Assembly: GCF_018812025.1 (NCBI RefSeq) | Contig: NC_063045.1 | Coordinates: 13,327,112 to 13,391,111 of the forward strand | Origin: Megalobrama amblycephala | Lineage: Eukaryota > Chordata > Actinopteri > Cypriniformes > Xenocyprididae | DNA length: 64,000 bases | Reading direction: 5' to 3' | In this document: positions 12,901 to 58,299 of the stretch, piece after piece | Layout: each line of letters starts with the position of its first letter | Numbering within the stretch: position 1 is the stretch's first letter | Translations under genes and position numbers: made by a program | Notes under the pieces: model-generated | What the model was told of the DNA's origin: nothing | Databases searched by the model: none | What the model saw: the letters and a program-made list of their open reading frames with translations, nothing else

Positions 12901-13683
12901 TATGATGTATAAATCTCAATTTCTCAAAATTGACATGTATGACTGGTTTTGTGGTCCATGGTCACATATTATAACATTTCAAACCATAAAAAATAATTTT
13001 AACAATATTTTACAAATTGTGTCAATTTTGGTTTAAAGTCATAAAGCAATTAGACATGTTTTGCACCATATGCCATTATTTTCCAGCAGAAGTATTAATA
13101 TATAGCTGTTATGGACTCTTAATTAAATATATAAAAACATACTTATTGCTGAGGCCTGTAAAACACAATCATTTTTATTATTTATAATTTAAACACATTT
13201 TTATGAAAACTGAGAGGCTTAGGTGGGTGATCCCTGGGTCTATAAAGATTGAAAAACCCTGCTCGACACCATACCTGTGTGCTGGATCCCGGCAGTGGTG
13301 GGATAGTTTCCCTGAGACTCTGTGGATGTGGGTTGGTTGGTTTCTGCATGTAGGAGTTTCTCTGGACTGGCTCTCTTAAACTGTTGCATTCTGCGGATCA
13401 CGGCATCTTTGACCTTCCCTGTGCCAGACACATCAGCGACGGGCTGGGAAACATCGCCAGACACTACAGCCTGAGTCCTGTTGATGTTACTCTTTAGTTC
13501 AGTCTTAGCAGCATCCTTCTTCTTTCTCCTTTTCGGGGGGTTTCTTCTAGAAGAGGGGGAGGATGGCTCCTCATCCTTGGTTGCTGATCTTTTCTCATCT
13601 CCAGATCCTCCTGCTCCTTTCCTCCTCACTCTTTTAAGGAGACGAGAGCAGAGGTCGGTGAAGTCCTGATCCGAGTCGTCCAT
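3625..13683 (-). CDS. slx4: SLX4 structure-specific endonuclease scaffold (BTBD12/FANCP), complete
   Basis: Thirteen coding exons, 5' to 3': 13683-13275, 11711-11549, 11437-11213, 10661-10429, 10346-10054, 9360-9111, 9037-8955, 8870-8724, 8638-8469, 8365-5892, 5724-5625, 4359-4084, 4009-3625. All introns are GT-AG and all phases agree, giving about 1,730 aa (human about 1,830). Start: ATG 13683 opens with MDDSDQDFTDLC, matching the conserved mammalian MDESDEDFKELC segment; no in-frame ATG lies directly upstream. Domains in order: UBZ4 x2 (about residues 166-236), XPF/ERCC4-binding region (344-440), BTB (560-680), a long acidic and serine-rich region with SUMO-interaction motifs, SAP (about 1512-1550), and the C-terminal SLX1-binding domain (1640-1690). 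Known role: nuclear scaffold for SLX1, MUS81-EME1 and XPF-ERCC1 in Holliday-junction resolution and crosslink repair. Confidence 0.95.
4360..5624. other. slx4 intron 11, mostly filled by a MITE
   Basis: Contains the fold-back MITE at 4544-5282; the rest is plain AT-rich intron. Confidence 0.7.
4544..5282. mobile_element. Fold-back MITE, AAAGGGTTAGTTCACCC family (TTAA type)
   Basis: The ends read aaagggttagttcaccc and its imperfect inverse gggtgaactatcccttt. The arms continue as long inverted repeats: ttcataaagagatcgtaaaac near 4724 mirrors gttttacgatctctttatgaa near 5082. The right flank is TTAA and the left has decayed to TCAA. Related copies occur at 11998-12768, 34665-35328 and 62145-62885, with a remnant at 20246-20518. 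Confidence 0.8.
5892..8365 (-). CDS. slx4: slx4 exon 10: long acidic/Ser-rich exon with SUMO-interaction motifs
   Basis: A single 2,474-nt exon encoding about 825 residues. It opens with the end of BTB, then NFLELLQSMW (human NFQELLRSMW) and EEELDEIYEFAATQRKME (human MEEIYEFAATQRKLL), between strongly acidic stretches. SIM-like cores: SEVIDLSVS and VELIVLSDDSGEE (the latter aligns with human DEVILLLDSDEE). Also present are the conserved VSWLIPATPV block (human TSWLVPATPL), a serine run, and the 3' end EPPIAFDDSWG. Two near-identical segments with VVDIAGNSFCD lie at 6224-6400. Low-complexity composition explains the long antisense open frames here. Confidence 0.9.
8469..9360 (-). CDS. slx4: slx4 exons 6-9: linker and BTB domain
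   Basis: Exons 9360-9111, 9037-8955, 8870-8724 and 8638-8469. Exon 6 carries the conserved ALQDLMELAEEG helix. The BTB/POZ fold starts in exon 8 (MVNNPQLSDVQLQVDSGDVF, then LYTRCPLL), continues in exon 9 (RVLLGDV, LLQYLYTAHCPL, LPHVQELADR) and finishes at the start of exon 10 (FGLTELQQQCEEY). BTB mediates SLX4 homodimerisation in mammals. Confidence 0.9.
9832..9897. repeat. (TA)n microsatellite, slx4 intron 5
   Basis: Uninterrupted alternating TA for about 65 bases, preceded by a short (CA)n at 9801-9810. It sits in an AT-rich intron of about 690 bases (9361-10053) with no other recognised feature. Confidence 0.95.
10054..10661 (-). CDS. slx4: slx4 exons 4-5: linker and XPF(ERCC4)-binding region
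   Basis: Exon 4 (10661-10429) holds a basic patch (KKRTRRKAQK) and the conserved DEDTMMALALSRSLL helix. Exon 5 (10346-10054) has PPLLLIQDPQTALNRLQERV and, at its end, SEFYTSELSNFIQPWV. These correspond to the mammalian PPLLLVQDSE and EDFYTARLVPPLVP segments of the MUS312/MEI9-interaction-like region that binds XPF-ERCC1. Confidence 0.85.
10845..11090. repeat. Fragments of dispersed fish DNA repeats
   Basis: 10845-10905 (gatcaaataaatgcagcc) matches sequences near 32440-32470 and, on the other strand, near 24575-24620. 10900-11090 (aacatgaactaacaatga...) resembles 30080-30240. Boundaries are not sharp. It lies in slx4 intron 3. Confidence 0.5.
11213..11711 (-). CDS. slx4: slx4 exons 2-3: tandem UBZ4 zinc fingers
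   Basis: Exon 2 (11711-11549) and exon 3 (11437-11213). The first finger reads FFCQLCQKDL...QHINRC and straddles the intron, which splits the R codon just before its last cysteine. The second reads ECPICGKSF...VHLKRC. Both fit the C-x2-C...H-x3-C UBZ4 layout. In mammals the first UBZ4 binds K63-linked ubiquitin and recruits SLX4 to crosslinks, while the second matters for Holliday-junction functions. All ligands are intact in both. Confidence 0.9.
11768..12966. mobile_element. TGTGACCCTGGACCA-ended element with a MITE inserted
   Basis: The left end tgtgaccctggaccataaaa and the right end ttttgtggtccatggtcaca are inverted repeats. The body is split at ...aacc|ttaaa by the MITE 11998-12768; right of it the body resumes at ggcgattttctcag. 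It fills most of slx4 intron 1 (11712-13274). No transposase coding is seen, so the element is non-autonomous. Confidence 0.8.
11998..12768. mobile_element. Fold-back MITE nested in the preceding element (TTAA flanks)
   Basis: Ends aaagggttagttcaccc / gggtgaactaactcttt, flanked by TTAA on both sides. The interior has mirrored segments (aaaatattctcgtcgctttat near 12526 versus ataaagcgataagaatatttt near 12238) around a centre near 12400. The copy at 62145-62885 has the same interior. Confidence 0.85.
13275..13683 (-). CDS. slx4: slx4 coding exon 1
   Basis: Encodes 136 residues, ending in a split codon (G|AT = D). The N terminus is acidic, then basic (RRKGAGG, PPKRRKKKDA), which looks like a nuclear localisation signal. 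The conserved MQQFKRASPEKL block, seen in mammalian SLX4 as MQQFKRADPERL, is at about residues 105-116. Any 5' UTR lies above 13683. A possible acceptor (gtgacag, around 13710 on the minus strand) means an untranslated first exon could exist nearer the promoter. Confidence 0.85.
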
Positions 13684-14029
13684 GATGAGCCAATCACACA
13701 CATGATCTGTCACATCAGTTGCTATATGGATCCATGTTTATGGATTATTATTAAACATCATTTGAATCGTAATATAGTGGATGAAATGTATATCAGGTTT
13801 GTCCGTTTATGAGAGCTTTGGTTTGAAGAAGTCCAAGGAATATTTGTACGTAATTAAATACATCATATTTACCTTTGTTTACATTTTACTTTGCCACTAT
13901 TCGAACCTTATAGGCTATTTATATCAGTTAACGTACTTTTATCACGATTTATATAATAACAATTTAAATACAGACCGTTGGCGAGACGCGCTTCATTTTA
14001 TGTCTTTAATACAGATGATTTTGTCGTAA

Positions 14030-14165
14030 AACGACGATTTTCTTGTAAAATATGCTGCAGTGGAGGTTTATATTGTTCAAAATACTGTCCCGCAACCGCC
14101 GCCGTCTACTTCCGGTGACGTAAAGTACGCGGTGACGCAATGACTGCGTCGATTGCGAAACAATC
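14030..14165 (-). promoter_or_regulatory. Probable slx4 promoter region
   Basis: This is a CpG-containing segment between the crebbp 3' end and slx4 exon 1. It carries an ETS-type site CTTCCGG (14109-14115) directly next to a CRE-like TGACGTAA (14116-14123), then TGACGCAA (14133-14140). This ETS/CRE arrangement is typical of TATA-less housekeeping promoters. The transcription start itself is not determinable. Confidence 0.55.
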
Positions 14166-14414
14166 ATGTGATATTACTTACGAAATGATGAAATTGCTAA
14201 AAAGATTGTAAATAACACTAAATATGGCAAATAACTCATTTAATCAATGATATTACATTAAGAATTCATGCATTTTACACTTTTAAATCTGACTGGAGTT
14301 AAATAAGCCCACGGACGCAAGTTTTTCCCCAAGAAATTAACGTTGACTTTCTCAAAGTATTAATATATATAAAAATAACATTAAAGACACATGGGTTTGA
14401 TCTGTTGCACACAG

Positions 14415-14420
14415 TTTATT
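14415..14420 (-). terminator. crebbp poly(A) signal (AATAAA on minus strand)
   Basis: TTTATT on the + strand, about 1.14 kb below the crebbp stop. Other TTTATT motifs occur nearer (for example 15423-15428), so alternative ends are possible. Confidence 0.55.
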
Positions 14421-14989
14421 TAACAATATGGTATATAAGTAAGAAATAAGTTTTTCAACCAGTTTATACAGTGATTTCATTCTCTCTTCCTTATATTTAT
14501 AGTACTTTGCTTAATAACTTGCTTGATTTACATTAAGGGAAAAAGTAGAGCCCCTGTTCAAGTTTGTGTGAGAGGAATGAGGGTCAATACCAGAATCCAT
14601 ACTGCTCTTGATCAAGCGCTTGATCACCCATTCCCTCCTGCTCAGCTTAGGGGCCACTCTCTCTCCCTCCTTCTCTCTCTCTCTCTCTCTCTTTCTAGCT
14701 CTCTTTACATTTATATATCTGTATAACAAAATTAGGACAAAAAGCAACAATTTTCTACATCTGCAAGACAGAACCTCTGGATCCAGGCCAGTGAGATGTT
14801 GTAAATGTGTACATGTCCTCTTGGATTCGGTGTTGTATTGTCTGAGCGATGCACATTTGTGTCTGCATACATGCGTATGCACAGTTCCTATCAATACAAA
14901 CAAATGGTTCTCCTCATACAAACTTCACAATGAGGAAAGGAGGAAACGCCTCCGAATGCATGTCTGAAAAAAAAAAAAATAAAAAAAAA

Positions 14990-15025
<36 letters not shown>

Positions 15026-15559
15026 AATGGTACAACACTAGAATACAATCGCCAGGAAGGATGACAGACAGAGCGGAGAAACCCTGACATAAACTCCCAG
15101 ACAAATTATTTTACAGTCTTCCAACACAAAAATGCTGTAAAGTTAGATAAGGTACAAAACAAAAGGTATGAATATTATAATGAAGTTTCGTAATTTTCTT
15201 AAAAAAAAGAAAAGGCATGAAACCAGACCCCCGCCCCAAAACAAAAAAAATTAACCTGTAAAACAAAACATTGACCACACATGGGTCTAAACTGAACAAA
15301 AAATATATTCTTTGTGATTTATATTTCTTTTAAACAACAATTTTCAAATCCCTCTTAAAAGGAAGAAATCAGTCTTTTGTTTTTAGGAAACATCAACATT
15401 CCCTATTCCTTGTCGACATAAATTTATTTTTTTTTCATACATTTCTTCAAACTTTTTACATGTCAGTACAAAAAAATTTGAGAATATTAGAGAAAAACCA
15501 ACAGAGCCACAAAAAAGAGGAATGGGGAGACTATGGTGGGTGGAGTCTCCCATTAAACG
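14421..15559 (-). other. crebbp 3' UTR
   Basis: Lies between the crebbp stop and the inferred poly(A) signal. It contains a (CT)n run at 14672-14695 and a mixed A-run/(AAT)n block at 14967-15027, which reads as T-rich and (ATT)n in the transcript. No open frame here has coding character. Confidence 0.55.
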
Positions 15560-50589
<35,030 letters not shown>

Positions 50590-52277
50590 CTCTGAGGAAA
50601 GAAAGAGAGGGAGAAATTTAATTGTCAGTCCAAATCCGATTGTTAGATGCACCGATACCATTTTTTCAGAACCGATCCGATCCCCAAATTTCTGAGTATC
50701 GGCCGATATTTTTTAAATCAAAGTAGAATTTCTATACCTCTGTGCATTGAACAGATAATCACACATTTGTGATTGATAATCAATCTACAATAAAAATACT
50801 ATTATAAATTAGGTTAGTGGACAATTCAGCAGCAAAAGTTACTCTAGAAAAATCATGAGTGCACAATAATTGTAAAAAATTTAAACATTTAGTGGAAAAA
50901 CATTATTTATTGGGGAACAAATAAAAGAGATTATGTGTAGCACTAAATCTCTACATATTGCTCTTTGTATTGTAAAATACGTTAATGAAAAACAATGACA
51001 TTATGTTCGAAGGTCTACACCAAAAACAACATGTAGGGGCTGGACTACTTTTAAAGTTTTCAAAGTTTTGAGGTTTTTAATTTGACGGCCAGTGGAACCC
51101 TCTTGCTCCCATTTTCGCACAATTTGTTCAAATGGTTTTGTTCCTGTATGTGCCTTCCAGGCTGACCTGCAACGATGCACAACAAAAGAAGTGAAGACAC
51201 CTCATCACTGGACTACAGAAATGTCTCCATTATATTACAATTTTCTGTGCAACCTGCACATTGACAACAACACAACACATCCTTGTTTCTGCAACCACGT
51301 CTGGCATGGCATTGTAGAAATCTCAAATGTTTAATTTAACAACAAATTTAGCACAAGATGAATCAGCATTCCTGCAAAATAAATATCCTGTCTACTCTAA
51401 GGTCATACAAATTTCATATTATTAAAGGCTCTTTTCTAAGCTGTGGTTTTGACACCATGAAAATATTTTTTTAGCAGCTCTATGTTGTGAGGGAAAACAG
51501 CAGAGAGAGTAGCAGTCTAAATCAATAAGCCTGCATGAGGCTTGATCTGCAACCGAGCCTGCTAATAACCCTAATAAATCCACCTCATCTATTAAAATCT
51601 GCTAATGAACGACTGGCGCTTTATATACACGCGGGAGTGTGTATGAAATAGCAGAACAGCTGGGAGGAAGGAGACGTTCTCCATCACCTCCATGACTGTG
51701 AGAGACTAACGACAGCTGTTTGCATGTTTAGCAGAGTAAATGCCACCAACATAACAGGAGGGATGCTAAGAGATGATGTCACCAATGATTCAGGTACGAG
51801 GGCTGTAAAATAATGGACTTGATAGTGTAGTTTAAGCGATAACGTAGCATATTACTCTTTGTAAGACTATTTTACATGCTATTTTTAATAAAGCACTGGC
51901 AGTATTCAGTACATACTGTATACTATGCCATACACTAGTGTTGCATGCAACTATTTATAATGTTTACCATGGAAGACTGTTTTACATGCGATTTTTAAAA
52001 GTCTGTACAGTACATATGTCATAGCGTGCCAAACACTAATAAGGACAAGAGACAATGTAGCATTCTACTGTTTGTAACATTTACCATTAAAGACTTTTTT
52101 TACATGCTTTTTAAAAAAATCCTAGGCAGTACATGTACAAACTGAACAGTGTGCTGCACACAAGTGTGGTTTAATGACTGTTTCATATACTATTTTTTAT
52201 TTTTATGACTCACTGAAGAAGGCTAATTGCCGAAGCGTCTGGTGTATATGTGCTTTGCAGAATAAAGGAATTACATT

Positions 52278-53202
52278 AAAGGTGCCCTAGAATTAAAAAT
52301 TGAATTTACCTCGGCATAGTTGAATAACAAGAGTTCAGTACATGGAAATGACATACAGTGAGTCTCAAACTCCATAGTTTCCTCCTCCTTATATAAATCT
52401 CATTTGTTTTAAAGACCTCCGAAGAACAGGCGAATCTCAACATAACACCGATTGTTACGTAACAGTCAGGATCATTAATATGTACGCCCCCAATATTTGC
52501 ATATGCCAGCTCATGTTCAAGGCATTACACAAGGGCAGCCAGTATTAACGTCTGGATCTGTGCACAGCTGAATCATCAGACTAGGTAAGCAAGCAAGAAC
52601 AATAGCGAAAAATGGCAGATGGAGCAATAATAACTGACATGATCCATGATATCATGATATTTTTAGTGGTGTTTGTAAATTGTCTTTCTAAATGTTTCGT
52701 TAGCATGTTGCTAATGTACTGTTAAATGTGGTTAAAGTTACCATTGTTTCTTTCTGTATTCACGGAGACAAGACTGTCATTATTTTCATTTTTTAAACAC
52801 TTGCAGTCTGTATAATTCATAAACAACATAAACAACAGCCACGGAGAACAATCAAACTCATTCAGAATCAAATGTAAACATCCAAATAAATACTATACTT
52901 ACGCAATTAGACATGTTGTATGACGAACACTTTGTAAAGATCCATTTTGAGGGTTATATTAGCTGTGTGAACTTTATGTTGTTTAAGGCAAGCGCAAGCT
53001 CTTGGGGCGTGGAGCACGAGAATTAAAGGGGCCGCACACCCTGAATCGGCGCATTTATAATGATGCCCCAAAATAGGCAGTTAAAAAAATTAACAAAAAA
53101 AAGAAAACTATGGGGTATTTCGAGCTGAAACTTCACAGACACATTCAGAGGACACCTTAGACTTATATTGCATCTTTTAAAAACATGTTCTTCGGCACCT
53201 TT
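52278..53202. mobile_element. TTAA MITE, AAAGGTGCCCTAGA family, copy 2 (inverted)
   Basis: aaaggtgccctagaatt at the left and ttcggcaccttt at the right, TTAA on both sides. Its body is the reverse complement of copy 1 (26885-27862). Confidence 0.85.
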
Positions 53203-54585
53203 AAGACAAGCGATTGCAGATCTTTTGTTTTTTCATTTGAAAGTATTGCTAATTTCACTGATCTACGCACCCAAAACATGGTTGAGCGCAGCGATTCTTC
53301 TTTTTTTGATATACTATTTTTATAAAATCCTAAGCAGTATACAGTACACGTTGCATAGAGCGCTGCACACTAGTGAGGTCAAATGAAAATGTAGCGTACT
53401 GCATTTGTAATCTTTCCCATGGCATATCATTTCACGTGTCTTTTTCCTGTATAAAACAGTAAGCAGAACACAGTACATATTACACGATATGCCATACACT
53501 AGTTACCCATTAGTAACCCTGAAAAAAACTTGGTCAATGTGTGAGTGGTATTTCCCAGAGCAACATTGTGCAGTCTATCCACAGCTCTGATTGAGATGCA
53601 GCACGGGTAGCACTGAGGTCGCACCAGTCCAGGAGTAAACACAGACACACACGCTGCCAGACACAGCAGGTGCTAAACATGAGGGAGGCAGGAGTAGGGA
53701 TCATCCCTTTTCTTTTGCTTTTGCTTAATGACCCACATCCCAGAGACTCGTGCACGTGCTCACTTACACACTCAGCTGTGTAGTGCCAACGTCCCGCCCT
53801 CTACAAGCTTGAAGCCAAGCCAAAATGCAAAACAACATTTGGGTTTGGAAGCACCTTGGGGTCTCGAGTCCCAATGGGGATCCAGATTTCTTCCTCCATC
53901 ATCGTGCTGAGGCTAGTTATAGTGGCTCCGGCAGTGGGTTATAAATAGCGTCTCCGCGCGGCAGTAGACCGCAGCTGTCGTTCACGGAGTCTAAAAGATA
54001 GCGGCCCGTCTGAGCTGGGACAGGTGCATCTCGCCTGGGATTTCACTCGGATGGGGAGGATGGCAACGGATCCACATGAACGGAGACTTTCAGCACGGCT
54101 ATCCATCTATATCAATTTCAGTCTCTCCTTAAATCCCACAACTCAGTCTTCTTAAAACAACCATATTCAAGTGTTTACGCCATGGGTTGTTAAAGAGATC
54201 CGTCATTATTTGTCATTCCAAATTTGTTCCGATTTGATTCTGATCATTCAGGCATTTTTCAGTTACAATACTGATTTTGCTTATGCTACCATTCAATGGT
54301 TTGGGGTCAGTAAGTAAAATTATTACTTTTTTTCCCCCCAAAGGATTCATTAAATTGATCAAAAGTGACAGTAAAGACATTTATAATCTAATTTAATTTG
54401 AACTATTTTATAGAAATTGTTCTTTTTTTAATGTTTAATTCATTAAATAACCCTGAAAAAAGTGTCATGGTTTCCACAAAAAGTTTAAGTAGCACAACTG
54501 TTTTCAATATTAATAATAATAATAAATGTTTCTTGAGCAGCAAATAAGCATATTAGAATTAAGGGTGCTCCGTTCAATTGGTTGC

Positions 54586-55079
54586 CAATTGACCCTTCGC
54601 AAAGACCCGCCCCCCTTAGTTACTGTTGCTTTGTCCGACAAGCCGTGGCGCCGTCACGCCACAGTGAAAAATACATCGCAGAGCAAAGAGGAAACTGACA
54701 ACACGTTGACAGACAAGACAGAGCAGGTTACTTATGACATTAAACAAAGTCCCAGCTTTCAAATTGTGTGGTTATTAAAGAAATTCAAACAATAAAAACC
54801 GTTTTGTGGCTCTTTAATGTGTCATGCCTCAGCTCAAGAGGCTCGTGAACCGATCATCTCTTCCTACTAGTCCATTTATAACATCAAATAAACATGAATG
54901 AACATGAGAATGAATGTTGTTTCAAACGCGGAAAGACGTCAATATACACAATTTTTCAAGTTTAACTCCACCGAGGTTAATCTTCTAACTACTGGCTGCT
55001 TTGTCGAACAAAATGGCGGATGCAGCGTTCTGATTGGTTAGATCGCTTGTCAATCAAACTCCCGGTGAAGGGTCAATTG
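54586..55079. mobile_element. Non-autonomous element, CAATTGACCCTTCGC ends, copy 2
   Basis: Left caattgacccttcgc and right ggtgaagggtcaattg are inverted ends of a 494-bp unit. Its right four-fifths match 45415-45844. Confidence 0.75.
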
Positions 55080-55593
55080 TTATCAGCCGATTGTTGTTTT
55101 ATATAGTGTGATCGGTGGTCTCTATAAAGACTGATCGGAAGAGCAGATCAAATAACGCAAAATTTTTGCTTTTTCTCTGTACATTCACCCGGCCTAGGTT
55201 TCTCAAAAAGACAATAAATTCACGCCATTGCAGAGACATTGCAGAGTGTGAGAGAAACAGCGCTCTCAGCAAAGCGACAACAAGTGGTGCGCCTTCACAC
55301 TAGAGTTTGCGGTACGTCAAATACATGTACGCTGCCCATCCATTGAGCTGAATTTAAATAGTACAGATCGCTTGACAGAGAGCGAAACTCTCAGCACTCA
55401 GTCAGTGTGTTCAGCGAGTGAAAATATATTGATGCTAAACTTATATTTTGCCTGTAACACACACACTGGCGAGTAAAATCGAAGAATTTATTAGCCAATG
55501 GCTAATGACAGACATTATTTAGTCGCCCAGAGTGAAGATTTAGTCGCGTATGCAAGCATTATACTCGCATTGTAGAGGGTTGAAATATGACTT

Positions 55594-56418
55594 AAAGGTA
55601 CCCTAGATTATGTTTTTAAAAGATGTAATATAAGTCTAAGGTGTCCCCTGAATGTGTCTGTGAAGTTTCAGATCAAAATACCCCATAGATTTTTTTTTTA
55701 TTAATTTTTTTAACTGCCTATTTTGGGCCATCATTATAAACGTGCCGATTTTATGATGCGGCCCCTTTAAATCCCGTGCTCTCCGCCCACAGAGCTCAGC
55801 TTGCCTTAAACAGTGCCTTAACAAAGTTTACACAGCTAATATAACCCTCAAAATGGATTTTTACAAAGTGTTCGGCATGCATGCGTCGGATTATGTGAGT
55901 ACTGTATACTGTTATATTGTTTACTTCTGATTTTGAATGAGTTTGATAGTGCTCCGTGGCTAACGGCTAATGCTACACTGTTGGAGAGATTTATAAAGAA
56001 TGAAGTTGTGTTTATGCATTATACAGACTGCAAGTGTTTAAAAATGAAAATAGCGACGGCTCTCGTCTCCGTGAATACAGTAACAACCGATGGTAACTTT
56101 AACCACATTTAACAGTACATTAGCAACATGCTAACGAAACATTTAGAAAGACAGTTTACAAATATCACTAAAAATATCATGTTATCATGGATCATGTCAG
56201 TTATTATTGCTCCATCTGCCATTTTTCGCTATTGTTCTTGCGTAACAGTCAGTGTTATGTTGAGATTCGCCTGTTCTTCGGAGGTCTTTTAAACAAATGA
56301 GATTTATATAAGAAGGAGGAAACAATGGAGTTTGAGACTGTATGTCATTTCCATGTACTGAACTCTTGTTATTTAACTATGCCAAGATAAATTCAATTTT
56401 TCATTCGAGGGCACCTTT
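55594..56418. mobile_element. TTAA MITE, AAAGGTGCCCTAGA family, copy 3
   Basis: aaaggtaccctagatt ... gagggcaccttt with TTAA flanks. Same orientation as copy 1 but missing about 140 bp between 'attgttcttgc' and 'gtaacagtc' (near 56240). Confidence 0.85.
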
Positions 56419-57906
56419 AAAATTAACAAAAGGGCACAAGGCAGACATAATCAATAACCAAAAGCTCTGTGGATATTAACTGAAGTAAGCTTTGAATTTC
56501 ATTTCTTGTGTAAAACGTACTATAGCAATGTGTAAAATCATTATAAAATTATAAACTCATAAACACTTAACTTTTAAATTCTGCAGTGCCATGGTGAAAT
56601 GTGGTACAAGAAACACTGGCGTACAGTAAAAGATTTTTAAGAATCAATATGAAGATGTTCAAAAGAAGATTGAAATTTTTATTTTTTTAAAATCAATATT
56701 TTTACCCAGCCTTACTTTTTGGCCCAAGAAGAGCAGAAAAACAAAGTGTGAATCGGGATTTGAAGATCTAAGGGATGTATCCCTATAATTGCTTTTTGGG
56801 TTTAGCAGTGTTTGCACACAAGAGACTGCGAGCATGTGCCGGATCTGAGCAGAGAGGTTCAGGTTTCACGAGGCTGTTTAGACCAGACCTGCCGCTGATA
56901 GACGGCCCTGGAGTTGAAGGAGAGATGCGAGAAGACTCTTGGCTCCGTGGTGGAAGGTTAACACAGGGCTGGTTTGGTCACATGGCTTACCACTAAAAGT
57001 TTTTATTGGGCTGAATCGCATCTTGTAAAAGTGTCATGTTTCCTTCTTTCATCCCAGTTCACAAACACTGCATTCTGTCTAAATCCCTGCTTTGGTTTGA
57101 ACCAACAAAGTTCACTTTAGGTTACTCAGTTTAGCAACTCAATCAGAACATTTCGGAGTTTGGAGAAAAATGTTTCGTTTTCAACTAAAATAGAAAGTTC
57201 ACCAAAATTAGCATTTATGTCAAAGAAGATTTCTGAAGTAGTTTGTTTAAAGTCATTATTACATTTACTACTTATTTTTTAAATAAAAAAAAAAATAAAA
57301 AATAAAAAAAATAAAAAAAATCACTGTACATGAATAATTACTCTTTTTTTTTCTCTATACTGCCAATTTATTAAAATATTTACTATCGTTTGCAAATATA
57401 GCATTAACAGAATTAGTAGTTATTCAAAAGAACAGCTCATTTACAATAAACATATTCACCCCAGACAGTATTTTAATTTTGGTGCATTGCAATTTATTAT
57501 GATTTTTAGCATTAGATGACTTATTTTAAAGCAGATGATTTTAGAGAAGTACATTGTCTGATAATTTTTATCATGCTGGCAGCATGTGCTTTGGCAGTAA
57601 CTGTTAACATGCAACTTCCTCTCCAAGAAGCTGTCTCAAAATCCCCATTAACAAATGGACCATCTTTAACAATTTAACAATCTTACAGACTTCAATCCAC
57701 TGCTCTCTGTTATGAATGCTATTCAACTTTGGCACAAAAAAAATCTTTTAGTGCACTTGACTAAAATTAGCCTAATTGTACAAGGGTGCATTATAAAATT
57801 GTAATTATAAAATAATAAATTTGGCTTTGTATTGACTTTAGATTTGAAAACTTCTTAAGTGAAATTACCATGGTTACTAAGATGATAGAATAGGATTCTG
57901 AGTTAA

Positions 57907-58299
57907 GGCCCCAATATACTCACAGCGACATTCTTTTTTGCTCTTCGTTTAGGGGTAAAAAGAAGTTCGAAACACCTTTGCAGCGATATACTGTTAGCAA
58001 ACATCCCGACACCATCCACGCTGCTGAGAGTGACGTTTAGATGAATATGTAAATATGTGCTGCAACAAAAATGACACTGGTGAGAAAGTAGCAGTAAAGA
58101 AAGCTTCTGGTAATAGATGGATGTTTGTATGCTACAATTTGACACTTCAGTCAATTAAAGTCCCGTCATGTTTATTTATAAGCTGTTTCGAACTCCCAAA
58201 ACAAACTCTAAACGAACTTCATTTTGGCCTGATTTTGTTCGAAATTACATCACACTAGTTCCTTCTTCGATTTTGCTTGACGTATCTCAGGGCCTTTAG
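57907..58299. mobile_element. Probable MITE with AAGGCCC ends
   Basis: Left aaggccccaatatactcac and right gacgtatctcagggcctt are imperfect inverted repeats. There is internal partial mirroring (ttcgtttaggggtaaaaagaag versus aactctaaacgaacttc). Confidence 0.5.

Noticed and set aside
13684..13713. Longer slx4 N terminus (extra ten codons)
   Set aside because: The extension would start at GTG. The first in-frame ATG is 13683 and it aligns with the conserved MDESDEDF segment.
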